Part shown: positions 8,204 through 16,552 of the stretch, piece by piece | Layout of the letters: each line of letters begins with the position of its first letter | Position numbering within the stretch: the first letter of the stretch is position 1 | Assembly (NCBI GenBank): GCA_964410285.1 | Contig: CAYPFR010000016.1 | Location: 1 to 18,556, forward strand | Origin: Fretibacter sp964410285 | GTDB lineage: Bacteria; Pseudomonadota; Alphaproteobacteria; Caulobacterales; Maricaulaceae | Length of the DNA: 18,556 nt | Reading direction: 5' to 3' | Made by a program: the position numbers and the translations under genes | Notes under the pieces: model-generated | Database searches by the model: none | What the model saw: the letters and a program-made list of their open reading frames with translations, nothing else | What the model was told of the DNA's origin: nothing

Positions 8204-9679
8204 TTAGGCGTCCCAGTTAGGAATGTATTGATGATTAGAGCTTCCAGCTTCATCGGCCTTGATTAAACCATCATCACGAGCAGCTCTTATAACTTTCGAT
8301 ACTTGAGACGTAGCACTAGCACTATCATCCAGTCCAAACCGTTCACGTAGTGTGCTGTTAGTCATGCGCTGACCATTTACAAAACGCAAACCCGCGTGCT
8401 GATAGCATGCTCGGATACGTTCATCAGGCGTCATTTCCGTAAATTTACGCGGCGCAAATAAAACTGTGCGGACAGCCTCAAGTTCTTGACGAAAATCAGG
8501 CGGAGGCAGTTGAAAGAGTTCGGCTTGTGAAATCACTTTATCAATTCCTGTGCCTTGTTGCTCACACATTTTCATACGCCGCATAAGCCCCGCCAAACGG
8601 TCATTGCGTGACCGAGGCGGTGCATCAAGAAAACGATTTGGTGGAATCAATGCATTGCCCGGATTGCTGATTTCAAGGCGATCTTTGAAAAGCTCAACCA
8701 GAGGCCCAGCACCAGTGACTGTCATATCTTGGTGCATGAGTGCATTTGCGACAAGTTCACGTATAGCCAATTCAGGAAACAACTTACTTTCTTCACGAAA
8801 AGCCCCTGAAATATATTCGTTAATCGGTAAAAGGCCGTCCAAATATTTTATGAAACCGTCCAAGCTCAGAGCATAACCTTTACCTCCGTCCTGCCTATAG
8901 TTGACGGTCGCATCCCGACCTTGTCCGTTATAGCTCACAAACCTTAGCGCCTTACGTTGAAGCGATGTATCAAAATCTGATAATCTATAAGCGAAGAGAA
9001 TAGCGCCCAAGTTTAAAATATCGTAGCGCCCACCGACATCTTCTCGGATAAGACCATCCTTCACCATGTTACTTAACGCATGCTCTGTTGATGAGGCTTG
9101 AGACTGGCCTGTCAGCTTGAAATATGTAGCGTAATCCAACAGCTTAATAACATCGCCGCTTTTCACAAAGCTGGCAGCAACACCAATCTCCCATAGATAG
9201 GTTTGAAGCTTAGCCCAAAGCGCTGTTTGTTTTTCTGGGTGTTCAGAAAGCCGAGGCGTAGCACTTCCGACACGGATATAAGCAATATGCTTGAACTCCA
9301 CAGGGCGATTCACAGTCGCAGGAATAGTCAGCAGGACAAGCGACTTTCCATTTATTTCAACTCTATCAAATCGAAACTCAGGTGCAGGCTCTAATTGTTG
9401 GCTTAACCAAAATTGTAGCGGTGGCTTATTTCCTGTTTGTTTATCAGGGTCAAAATCCGTACCTGAGGCCTCCTTGGTTTCGTTATCCACTCCCCAGAGT
9501 AGATAAGCTTCCCTTTGTCCCTCAAGCGCGGCAGAATTAGACAAGGCGGAAATATACTTCCCGATAAGAGCAGGGTCAGAATTACCACTCTTAAACTCAA
9601 CTATGGTTGTTTCTTTAGCACGAGATAGCAAGTCGTTCACAAGCGCTTGCAATCGAATATCTAAAAATGCATCGGTCAT
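8204..9679 (-). CDS. AlbA_2 (Schlafen-type) / GHKL ATP-binding protein
   Basis: 491 aa from the ATG at 9679, which overlaps the Res stop codon as ATGA; an upstream TTG at 9694 is in frame but less likely. Residues about 20-145 form an AlbA_2 (Schlafen AlbA_2) domain ('ETTIVEFKSG', 'YLLWGVDNETKE', 'YIRVGSATPR'). Residues about 300-390 carry GHKL ATPase features: an N-box-like 'RELVANALMHQD' (E308, N312), 'RLEISNPGNALIP' and 'GTGIDKVI'. The last 70 residues resemble a winged helix ('LRERFGLDDSASATSQVSKVI'). This architecture is often annotated as an ATP-binding or RecG-like regulator. Here it is the third gene of a coupled mod-res operon, which suggests it regulates, senses for or assists the restriction system. 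That role is inferred; its nucleic-acid target is unknown. Confidence 0.88.
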   Translation of the reverse strand: MTDAFLDIRLQALVNDLLSRAKETTIVEFKSGNSDPALIGKYISALSNSAALEGQREAYLLWGVDNETKEASGTDFDPDKQTGNKPPLQFWLSQQLEPAPEFRFDRVEINGKSLVLLTIPATVNRPVEFKHIAYIRVGSATPRLSEHPEKQTALWAKLQTYLWEIGVAASFVKSGDVIKLLDYATYFKLTGQSQASSTEHALSNMVKDGLIREDVGGRYDILNLGAILFAYRLSDFDTSLQRKALRFVSYNGQGRDATVNYRQDGGKGYALSLDGFIKYLDGLLPINEYISGAFREESKLFPELAIRELVANALMHQDMTVTGAGPLVELFKDRLEISNPGNALIPPNRFLDAPPRSRNDRLAGLMRRMKMCEQQGTGIDKVISQAELFQLPPPDFRQELEAVRTVLFAPRKFTEMTPDERIRACYQHAGLRFVNGQRMTNSTLRERFGLDDSASATSQVSKVIRAARDDGLIKADEAGSSNHQYIPNWDA

Positions 9680-12357
9680 ACTGCACCCGTCCAATCAAAG
9701 ACTGCCGCAGCTTCGGCGAAGTCTTTAAATTTGTGCTTTTCAAAATCACCTTGCTTCACGAAAAGAGGCTTGAACGTCGTGTCTGACTGCGCCGTGTTCA
9801 CGTCCTCACACCACTGCTCTAGGCGCTTACGCTTTGGCTCCACATCAACGTCCTCTTGCCCCTTCGTCTCAACGATATAGACGATGCCGCCGTTATCACG
9901 CACGAAAAAGTCTGGATAATACTCCGCCAAACTACCGTCCGCTTTTTGATAGTCGAGCTTGAACCCGACCCCGACATAGTTTTTGGCGTAAGCTTTTACG
10001 TCAGATTTATCTTCTAAGAATTTGGCGAACTGTAATTCTAAGCCAGAATCCCCGATGATGTAGTTGAATACGCTCTTAACCGCAGGGACATAGGGCTGCT
10101 GCTTCGCGACATAGGGCTTAGTGTCCCGCAATTTGATATAACCATTGATTTCTGCGTTGCCTTTATCTTCGACCGTGAGTTGATTGATTCCGCGCTTAAA
10201 GGTTTCAAGTAAGGCGTGAGTGGTTTCTGGCACTGACAGATTGCGGTGCACATTCGCGTCCTCGAGGTCAACAGATTGCTCGAAGAGGTCGTCTCGGATG
10301 AAAGCTTTTACTTTCGGGTAGAGCGCATCGTAACCCGTTTTTAGGCGAAGCTCGCCCATGATGGACTGCGTGAAATAGCCAATTAGGCTACGGAAATCGG
10401 CAATGCCGAGACTATCAATTGAAGTCGTATGGGTGACTTCACCTGTCGTAATATCCTTAAAGACAATCTGCCGCTGCTCGTCTTCTGAAAACTGTTTCAG
10501 CTTCACTTTATCACCCGCGAAGTCTGTTGGGTTAAAGTTATCAAGGTTTTTATAATTACGGTAATTTCGGCGCGTCAGAACAGGAAGTTTAATATCCAAG
10601 GCGTCCAAGTCTTTGCTATCATTATCATCGTCAACTTCCACGATTAACGGCGCTTTGGGCTTTGCGCCCGCACCCATCGAGCTGCGTTCCAGCTCTACGC
10701 CCTCGGCTTGAATTTGCTCAACAAAGTCCATGAAAGCGTCCGTGCCAATAACGCTTACATACTCTTCCGTGCCGCCCGGATACATCTTACGGAGGCCACG
10801 CCCCAAGGTCTGCTCGGGTAAGATATTGCTCTTCGCGGAGTAGGCCCGTAACCCAACAATAGTCGTGACGTTCTTAGTGTCCCAGCCCTCTTTAAGCATA
10901 AGCACAGATACAATCGCCTTGTAGGGGCTTTCCCAGCTATCGATATTATTGGCCTGCTCGCGAAGCATATTAAGTTCTTCGAGCTTGGCCTTGCTTTGAG
11001 CTTCTGAAACCACGCCCTTACTATTCGTGTGAATTGTCAGGACTTTCCCGCTTAAATCATCGTGACGGCTTTCTAGATATTCAGCCACATCATCACAGTT
11101 TTTAGTGTCATCCGTCATGATGAAAAGGATGGCTTTCTTGCCTAGCTTTTCGTGCGTCTCGTGCGCCTTACGCCATTCAATTACGCCGAGGTCAATATAG
11201 TCCGCATATTTCTCGGTGAACTTACTGCTTTGCCGTTCGGTCAGTTTCGCGCGGCTGGCTTGGTCTGGCAGAACGGGATGCTTGACCACGTTTTGCGATA
11301 TGGCCTCAACCAGCGGATAGTCCGAAACTGTCTGAACGAATATCGCACCATTGTTGTGTTTGGGCGTGGCTGTCACATCGACTTGCAGAGACAGTTTGTG
11401 CCCCTTTTGTAACAGGCCATTATGGATGTCCTGAATGGACTTAAACCATGCTAGCGACTTGTCGTGGATATGATGGGCTTCGTCGTTAATCACCATCAGT
11501 TCGTCTATATCGCGCACGATTAAGCCGAGGTCAGCCGAGCTATCGGTAGTCTTACCCGTCACCTTGGGGCCGAGGAAATAATCCATTGTGTTGTCGTCAT
11601 CGAGCGAGGGCGGCGTATCGCGGCCATCATAGACGCGGTGAATATTCGTCAGGAAGATATTGCCCGTAGGCTCGACGACCCGAACGTCATCTTGGATATG
11701 GACGCGAAGCTGAAAATCATCACGCCAGTTTTGCCCTGCATAGCCATTGTCGGGCAGAACAGGATCTTCAAAGAAAATCTTGAGACCATCAAAATCGTCG
11801 CGAATACGGTCGAGCACAATAATGTTAGGCGCAACGACAAGGAAGTTTCGAGATAAATCCGAATCTACCTCATACATTTTGTGGAAATAGCTCCACGTCA
11901 GGGCAAGGCTCATAACTTTGGTTTTGCCGCTGCCTGTAGCCATTTTAATGACGTAGCGCGCCCAGCTTTCATCAAACATCTTCTGGTTTACAAAGCCGGA
12001 ACTGTCATAACGCATCAGGTCATAAGGCGACTGCGCCCCTGCAATTTCATACAGCCAAATAATCGTCTCAAGTGCCTCACGCTGTGCAAAGTAGTATTGA
12101 AACGGGGCGAGCGTGCCGTCCGATTGCGGCATCATGTGCTCTGTCTTAAACCACCACGTCAGAAGGGCTCGGCTCGTATCCGACGCACCCGCATAGTCAC
12201 GGTCTCGCCACTCTTTAATCTTGCGTCGTAATTCCGAGACAAGCGGCGGCATAAGCTCATGCATTTTCTCTCGCGCGTCTTCATCGGCAGGGAACCACCG
12301 AATAGACGGGTCGAGAATATCATGCGGGGAACCGGGAAAGTCAGGATGCAGCGCCAT
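9676..12357 (-). CDS. res: Type III restriction enzyme, Res subunit (SF2 helicase-nuclease)
   Basis: 893 aa. Residues about 85-550 are an SF2 ATPase/translocase: Walker A ATGSGKT (140-146), 'VINDEAHH' with DEAH at 292-295, TATP (329-332) and motif VI 'QTLGRGLR' (516-523). The C-terminus holds the nuclease: PDFF (815-818), a beta-strand and E830-T-K832, the PD-(D/E)xK pattern of type III Res. With Mod it would translocate from an unmethylated recognition site and cut the DNA. The start ATG shares its A with the last base of the mod stop (TAATG), with a GAGGTG ribosome site at 12366-12371. The stop overlaps the next gene as ATGA. All key motifs are intact, so the enzyme looks functional; target specificity cannot be read from it. 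Confidence 0.95.
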   Translation of the reverse strand: MALHPDFPGSPHDILDPSIRWFPADEDAREKMHELMPPLVSELRRKIKEWRDRDYAGASDTSRALLTWWFKTEHMMPQSDGTLAPFQYYFAQREALETIIWLYEIAGAQSPYDLMRYDSSGFVNQKMFDESWARYVIKMATGSGKTKVMSLALTWSYFHKMYEVDSDLSRNFLVVAPNIIVLDRIRDDFDGLKIFFEDPVLPDNGYAGQNWRDDFQLRVHIQDDVRVVEPTGNIFLTNIHRVYDGRDTPPSLDDDNTMDYFLGPKVTGKTTDSSADLGLIVRDIDELMVINDEAHHIHDKSLAWFKSIQDIHNGLLQKGHKLSLQVDVTATPKHNNGAIFVQTVSDYPLVEAISQNVVKHPVLPDQASRAKLTERQSSKFTEKYADYIDLGVIEWRKAHETHEKLGKKAILFIMTDDTKNCDDVAEYLESRHDDLSGKVLTIHTNSKGVVSEAQSKAKLEELNMLREQANNIDSWESPYKAIVSVLMLKEGWDTKNVTTIVGLRAYSAKSNILPEQTLGRGLRKMYPGGTEEYVSVIGTDAFMDFVEQIQAEGVELERSSMGAGAKPKAPLIVEVDDDNDSKDLDALDIKLPVLTRRNYRNYKNLDNFNPTDFAGDKVKLKQFSEDEQRQIVFKDITTGEVTHTTSIDSLGIADFRSLIGYFTQSIMGELRLKTGYDALYPKVKAFIRDDLFEQSVDLEDANVHRNLSVPETTHALLETFKRGINQLTVEDKGNAEINGYIKLRDTKPYVAKQQPYVPAVKSVFNYIIGDSGLELQFAKFLEDKSDVKAYAKNYVGVGFKLDYQKADGSLAEYYPDFFVRDNGGIVYIVETKGQEDVDVEPKRKRLEQWCEDVNTAQSDTTFKPLFVKQGDFEKHKFKDFAEAAAVFDWTGAV

Positions 12358-14594
12358 TAGATATTCACCTCGGCAATCGCCATAGTGTCATTGCCGAATA
12401 TATCGACAACCTTCACGGCGACTTTGCGCTTACCGGGCGCGGCATCAATGGCAGCACTCGTCAGGTCGATAGAGCGATCTTTTTTGGTGCGGAAGCTCTG
12501 CCATTCATTCTCAAAGACATAATCGCCCGTCCAGATTTCGTCGTAGCCTTCGCCATCCTCACGCTCGACACGGATCATTTCTTGCTTGCTCTCCCAATCG
12601 AAATCGACTGACCAATAATCAATCCAATCCGTCCATTTCTCGGTCAGGACTTCACGCTCAAAGGTGCCGTCCTTATTGTGCTTCACTTTTACGATTTGCC
12701 CCTTATCGACAACGATTTTACTCTTGCCCGATTTGAGGGATTCTTCGGCGTGTTTGACCGAGTCTTGAGCGTAGTTGACGCTAAAGTCTGTGAGCTGCAC
12801 AGAGAGCCTACCGCCCTTCACAATCGGTTTGACCTCGATAAAGGCGACATCATGGAAGACGACTTGGTTCTTCTCGACCGCGCGTTTATCAAACACATCG
12901 CGCGGGATGTATTTCGGCGAAACATCAATGCCCTTACTCGCGGCTTCATCGAGGACATTGGGGAACAGCCCCATCTCAAATTCAAATCCGAGGACATCGA
13001 CTTTAGTGATGCGTTTTTGGCGGCATTCATTGATGATATTCTCTACAAACATGCGTGTCACAGGCAGGTTCACAGGGCCAACTGCGACAAGGCGGCCTGC
13101 CTTTTTACCCGCGAAGGCCGTGAAGCCTACTGTCGCTTCGGCGCGGTAAGCGTGAAGAATAAGGTTAAGAAACTCCTGTTCTTTGGCTGCGAGCTGAGCC
13201 TCTCGTTGCTCCGCCCGAAGTCCAGGATTGACGCCAACATAATGCGCGCGCTCATACTTGCCGAGGTTCAGAATTTCAAAAGCGCGGTAGTCTTTGTTTT
13301 CGGCTTTCATCTCACGCTGCACCCCAATCATACGCTTACGGGTTGTGTGAATTGAGAACTTACCCAAATCGGAACCTATCCACTTACGGCCAAGTTTTTC
13401 AGCTACAGCTAAAGTAGTTCCGGACCCACAAAAGAAGTCAGCAACAAGGTCACCAGGATTGGAGGAAGCTCTTATAATACGATCTAGTAAGGCTTCGGGT
13501 TTTTGGGTTGGATAATCAACCGATTCTTTTGCCTGCGAATTTACAGGATAAATTTCAGTCCAAAGGTCATCGACCAACCGCTCGCCAGATTCGTCAAGGT
13601 ATTGCTTCTTCCGTGGGTTTCCTGATGAAGTAAATTCTATCAGGCCGTCTTTAAAAGCAGCATCAATTCTCTCCTGCCCCCAAATCCAGTGCATTCCGGG
13701 TTTAGGCTCAATCATCTTACCGTCAAAATTTCTGGCTGGCCCCTGTCCTTTTTGAATCAAACTGACTAATTGATATTTCCGGCCAGTATCATTCTCTACT
13801 TTATCAAATTTTTCATAGTACTTTTTCGTTTGCGGCTTAGTTACCTTGTTAAAGGTCTGCCCTTTGTCGAAAAAATAGATATAATCATGAACATTTCCAA
13901 AGCTGTTTGCTTGAGCTTTTACAACTCGAATTTTTTTCCATATTAAAGCATTTCGATAACATGAAGCCCCAAACACTTCGTCTAGGATTGTTCTCAAAAA
14001 TGAATTTACGCGCCAATCACAGTGGACGTATATTCCGCCGTCATCAGCAAGCAAATCCCGCATAATTATCAACCGCTCATAAATCATTGACAGGAAGCTA
14101 TCTGAGCCACGCCCCCAAGTGTCGCGATAGGCAATTTCTTCGAGGATATTTGGCTTCTTGGTAAAGCTGTCATCGCCAATATCAATGTCCATCGAGAAAT
14201 CTGCGCCAACATCAAAGGGCGGATCGATATAGATGAGCTTGATGCCGCCTTGTGCCTCAATTTCGTCCCGAAGCGGCCCGTTTTTTAGCGAGCTTAAAAT
14301 CAGTTTATTGTCACCCCAGATGAGCTTATTATTCCAGCCAGAGATTTGCCGACCCGTTTGCGGTGAAAAGAAATCAGGCTGGGCCGTTAGATGCTTTTCC
14401 GTGCGCGGCTCGTCCACTTGCTCAATCGTCTGAAACGGCAGCACAGCATTGGTGACGCGGTTGGTCTTTCCGTTCCAAACTAGCTCAACCTCGCGGTCAT
14501 CATCAAACAAAAGGAACCGATATTTCTCAGGGAGTGGCTTGCCCGCCTCAACCGCACGAATGATCTCTTGTTTTTCAGTCTCAGATAAATTCAT
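12357..14594 (-). CDS. mod: Type III DNA methyltransferase, Mod subunit
   Basis: 745 aa. DPPF (124-127) comes before FCGSGTT (388-394), the beta-class order of N6-adenine or N4-cytosine methyltransferases; type III Mods are N6-adenine enzymes. 'YPTQKPEALL' (361-370) is the usual segment before the SAM site. The region between the motifs, about 150-350, should contain the target-recognition domain. The long C-terminal part (about 430-745) would contact Res. At 745 aa it is longer than EcoP-type Mods. The start has AAAGGAA eight bases upstream, and a tiny ATG-ATT-CGA-TGA frame overlaps the start codon. No simple-sequence tract of the kind that causes phase variation is evident. It lies 147 bp downstream of the HNH gene and 1 bp into res. 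Confidence 0.95.
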   Translation of the reverse strand: MNLSETEKQEIIRAVEAGKPLPEKYRFLLFDDDREVELVWNGKTNRVTNAVLPFQTIEQVDEPRTEKHLTAQPDFFSPQTGRQISGWNNKLIWGDNKLILSSLKNGPLRDEIEAQGGIKLIYIDPPFDVGADFSMDIDIGDDSFTKKPNILEEIAYRDTWGRGSDSFLSMIYERLIIMRDLLADDGGIYVHCDWRVNSFLRTILDEVFGASCYRNALIWKKIRVVKAQANSFGNVHDYIYFFDKGQTFNKVTKPQTKKYYEKFDKVENDTGRKYQLVSLIQKGQGPARNFDGKMIEPKPGMHWIWGQERIDAAFKDGLIEFTSSGNPRKKQYLDESGERLVDDLWTEIYPVNSQAKESVDYPTQKPEALLDRIIRASSNPGDLVADFFCGSGTTLAVAEKLGRKWIGSDLGKFSIHTTRKRMIGVQREMKAENKDYRAFEILNLGKYERAHYVGVNPGLRAEQREAQLAAKEQEFLNLILHAYRAEATVGFTAFAGKKAGRLVAVGPVNLPVTRMFVENIINECRQKRITKVDVLGFEFEMGLFPNVLDEAASKGIDVSPKYIPRDVFDKRAVEKNQVVFHDVAFIEVKPIVKGGRLSVQLTDFSVNYAQDSVKHAEESLKSGKSKIVVDKGQIVKVKHNKDGTFEREVLTEKWTDWIDYWSVDFDWESKQEMIRVEREDGEGYDEIWTGDYVFENEWQSFRTKKDRSIDLTSAAIDAAPGKRKVAVKVVDIFGNDTMAIAEVNI

Positions 14595-14620
14595 CGAATC
14601 ATTTCCTTTGCACTATCTAC

Positions 14621-14650
14621 TTTAGAGCAATTTCTTATTCTGAATACCAA
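14621..14650 (-). promoter_or_regulatory. Possible promoter of the mod-res-AlbA_2 operon
   Basis: On the minus strand, TTGGTA (14645-14650) and TCTAAA (14621-14626) are separated by 18 bp, each with four of six consensus bases. The position, about 30 bp before the mod start, fits. The match is modest, and transcription could instead continue from the HNH gene, because no strong terminator lies between them. Confidence 0.3.
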
Positions 14651-14741
14651 ATAGCTCTCGCTTTCCCATGTTGTTTAAGATGGCCGATTTGGACCAATTC
14701 ACTCACCAACAGACCTCAAGCAGTTCCAAAGCGTCACGCTC

Positions 14742-15752
14742 TTAGGTAAGGCTAGAACTCTTCGTCTCTCTGATCATGTTGATAAGCTGGATGAACCCCC
14801 CATTATCAGAGGCACCCTTCCACCGATTTGCAAACCAGCAAGTTAGCTGTAAATTACCTCTAACATACCCCAGACTACTATCCACTCTATCAAGGGACAT
14901 CATCATGTCTCCCCGAGATTTACCGATACGCGTTGTATAAGGCATGCCTGTCAACTCGCATAAACCATCTTGGATTGAATGAAGCTCAAGAATATGAAGC
15001 CTCAATTCCTCATCACTTGAAAACCCAAAAGGCTTTTCCTTCTTTTTTGATATCACTTCTTTGCCGCCGTCTTTGGAGGCTTGCTTAGCAGCGTATATAA
15101 TATCTACTGCGGACGCTTCCCAATCGGACAAGGTTCTACCTGCATCTTTCTTTTTTTTGAGTGTAGCTTTCCATTTCGGGAGCGAAAACCAGCGCTCCAG
15201 ATCATCGCCACGGATAAGAGAGATGATGTAGTCAGCATATTCTTGTCTGGCTTCCGCCATCGTCATGCGTGTTCTTACCACATTAGGAGTATGCGGATGC
15301 AATTCAGCTAAAGCGAGAGGAGCATTCTTCAAGTTAGTTTTTCGCCAAGGTTGAGTGGGATAGAAAGTGATAATGACCTCTGCGCCCTCTCTTCCCCGCG
15401 CATGCGGATCGGGCCGTCTTTCGTAGACCTTTTCTTCTCCACTTATTTGAGTCCAGAAAAGATGACTTCCATCATCGTGAATGAAAAGATCATCTTTAGT
15501 GATGTCATCAAGTCTAGCATGTGTATTCCACCATAAACTGATTGTCCCCTCATCAGGCACAACGCCATTGGAGGTTTTCAATTGGGAATGCGCATACTCT
15601 CGATATTCACTTTCTAGACCTTGGACGAAAAGCTCATGAGACTTTGCATCCTCAATCAAACAAATGGCAGAACGGTCAAAGGCCTCGCGCCACATGTAAT
15701 TGCCATCGCCAAAGTTCTTTATATAGACACGAGTGTCAGGGGTAATTTGCAC
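14742..15752 (-). CDS. HNH endonuclease-like protein with an unassigned N-terminal domain
   Basis: 336 aa from a GTG start with a GGAAAG site six bases upstream. Residues about 262-312 resemble an HNH/beta-beta-alpha-metal nuclease: 'LCELTGMPY', then 'SLDRVDSSLGYVRGN' and 'WFANRWKG'. The canonical first His is replaced by the SLDR Asp, as in a common HNH variant; C-x2-TG replaces a full zinc site. Residues about 1-160 are an alpha/beta domain with 'YMWREAFDRSAICLI' and 'DDLFIHDDGSHLFWTQIS', loosely like the N-terminal or PUA-like modified-base readers of restriction nucleases; this is only an impression. A basic, Lys-rich linker lies at about 190-240. It follows the HEPN-like gene by 16 bp, so they form one unit. 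Likely role: DNA cleavage in defence, possibly modification-dependent. Confidence 0.7.
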   Translation of the reverse strand: MQITPDTRVYIKNFGDGNYMWREAFDRSAICLIEDAKSHELFVQGLESEYREYAHSQLKTSNGVVPDEGTISLWWNTHARLDDITKDDLFIHDDGSHLFWTQISGEEKVYERRPDPHARGREGAEVIITFYPTQPWRKTNLKNAPLALAELHPHTPNVVRTRMTMAEARQEYADYIISLIRGDDLERWFSLPKWKATLKKKKDAGRTLSDWEASAVDIIYAAKQASKDGGKEVISKKKEKPFGFSSDEELRLHILELHSIQDGLCELTGMPYTTRIGKSRGDMMMSLDRVDSSLGYVRGNLQLTCWFANRWKGASDNGGFIQLINMIRETKSSSLT

Positions 15753-15758
15753 AAAATA

Positions 15759-15764
15759 CTTTCC
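15759..15764 (-). promoter_or_regulatory. Ribosome binding site of the HNH gene
   Basis: GGAAAG on the minus strand lies six bases before the GTG at 15752, just past the HEPN stop. It supports the non-ATG start. Confidence 0.6.
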
Positions 15765-15768
15765 AAGC

Positions 15769-16332
15769 TTATGCTTTCGGGGATTTGATAAGCCCCATGC
15801 CCATCAGTATCCACCGTGATGTGGCCTTGTTGTGCGAAGTGCTGCGCCCCTTAAAACCTCGACGATCACCTGCAAGCCGAATTTTTGATTTATCATAAAG
15901 CAGGTCATTCAGGCCAGAGAAATAATCCATAGTGTTAAGAATCGCTCGGCCCATATCGCCAGCTTCCTTGTTTTTCCTGCCGTGTAAAATCCGGTCTCTA
16001 ACTTTCTCTGCGCTCTCAATTTTTTCTCGAAGTTCAGACGGCATTCTATATCCGTAAATTTGCTCGAACTTCGTACGAAAATCGCCACGCTGCAAATCAT
16101 ATTCGTTAATTATTGTTCGCGCTAATTTGGAATCCACCTCATGGAGTTTTACGACTCCGAAATAAAGCACTTCCCGGTGAGCAATTTCTATTCTGGAAAA
16201 CATATAACTGATAACGACCTCATAGCGATATTCATCTGTCAGCAAGTCGGAGCATGGAGCAAAGTAATCAATTACTTCTTTGTCATGCGCATTAAATTTT
16301 TTGAGAACTGTTCTGTGCTGGATATATGGCAT
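15769..16332 (-). CDS. Small HEPN-like protein, possible RNase
   Basis: 187 aa, mostly predicted helix. I chose the ATG at 16332 because AGGAAG lies seven bases upstream; the in-frame TTG at 16335 is too close to matter. In the second half, 'KVRDRILHGRKNK' has R112-x4-H117, the Rx4-6H motif of HEPN ribonucleases, in a helix after a long helical pair ('YEVVISYMFSRIEIAHREVL'), which is how HEPN folds are built. The C-terminus (about 150-187) is basic and Ser/Gly-rich and could bind nucleic acid. HEPN proteins act as toxins or abortive-infection effectors that cut RNA. It shares an operon with the HNH-like gene rather than with a MNT-type antitoxin, and no antitoxin is evident. The short motif could occur by chance, so the family call is moderate. 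Confidence 0.6.
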   Translation of the reverse strand: MPYIQHRTVLKKFNAHDKEVIDYFAPCSDLLTDEYRYEVVISYMFSRIEIAHREVLYFGVVKLHEVDSKLARTIINEYDLQRGDFRTKFEQIYGYRMPSELREKIESAEKVRDRILHGRKNKEAGDMGRAILNTMDYFSGLNDLLYDKSKIRLAGDRRGFKGRSTSHNKATSRWILMGMGLIKSPKA

Positions 16333-16339
16333 CAACTAG

Positions 16340-16345
16340 CTTCCT
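16340..16345 (-). promoter_or_regulatory. Ribosome binding site of the HEPN-like gene
   Basis: AGGAAG on the minus strand, seven bases before the ATG at 16332, fixes the start used for this gene. Confidence 0.75.
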
Positions 16346-16351
16346 AAATGG

Positions 16352-16401
16352 ATATCCAATCGAGCGTAATCCATACCCAATTATACCCGATAATATCCAA
16401 T
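16352..16401 (-). repeat. 10-bp-phased direct repeats, likely operator
   Basis: Reading the + strand, ATATCCAAT (16352), ATACCCAAT (16373), ATACCCGAT (16383) and ATATCCAAT (16393) start 21, 10 and 10 bp apart, so all face the same side of the helix. The consensus is ATAYCCRAT. Three copies cover the -35/-10 spacer and probable transcription start of the HEPN/HNH promoter, and the fourth lies just inside the leader. This layout fits a cooperative repressor operator. An inverted copy is at 16790-16798. Confidence 0.7.
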
Positions 16402-16407
16402 TGTCAT
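16380..16407 (-). promoter_or_regulatory. Promoter of the HEPN/HNH unit
   Basis: On the minus strand, TATAAT (16380-16385) matches the sigma-70 -10 consensus exactly and ATGACA (16402-16407) matches -35 at five of six bases, with a 16-bp spacer. The predicted start lies about 40 nt before the HEPN ATG. It is the best promoter in the window. Confidence 0.75.
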
Positions 16408-16423
16408 TCTCTCATTTTAGGGG

Positions 16424-16461
16424 CCACTAAGAAAGAAAACGGCCATTTCTTTTCTTAGTGG
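16424..16461. repeat. Long inverted repeat upstream of the HEPN/HNH promoter
   Basis: CCACTAAGAAAGAAA (16424-16438) pairs with TTTCTTTTCTTAGTGG (16446-16461) with one bulged base and a 7-nt loop. Neither strand follows it with a T-tract, so it is not an obvious terminator. It lies 17 bp upstream of the -35. Confidence 0.7.
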
Positions 16462-16462
16462 G

Positions 16463-16474
16463 TTTCTTAAGAAA
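16463..16474. repeat. Perfect 12-bp palindrome
   Basis: TTTCTTAAGAAA reads the same on both strands and shares TTTCTTA with the arms of the adjacent inverted repeat, suggesting a dimeric regulator with two sites. Confidence 0.55.
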
Positions 16475-16552
16475 GGTTCGGAGCGGTTTTCGAGAGTGAA
16501 AAAAGCCCAAAATCTATGAAATTTTCAGAGACTTTGCGGGGTTAAAATACAA

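Noticed and set aside
9680..9694. Five-codon N-terminal extension of the AlbA_2/GHKL protein from TTG
   Set aside because: The ATG at 9679 gives the classic ATGA overlap with the res stop, so the extension is less likely.
12678..13355. 225-codon + strand frame antisense to mod
   Set aside because: It mirrors the codon pattern of mod, has no ribosome site, and mod has intact catalytic motifs.
14728..14741. Possible terminator after the HNH gene (AGCG/CGCT stem)
   Set aside because: A 4-bp stem with three Ts is too weak to call; read-through into mod remains possible.
16352..16401. Could the phased repeats be a CRISPR array?
   Set aside because: Units are 10 bp without spacers, and no cas gene is present; the position over a promoter points to an operator.
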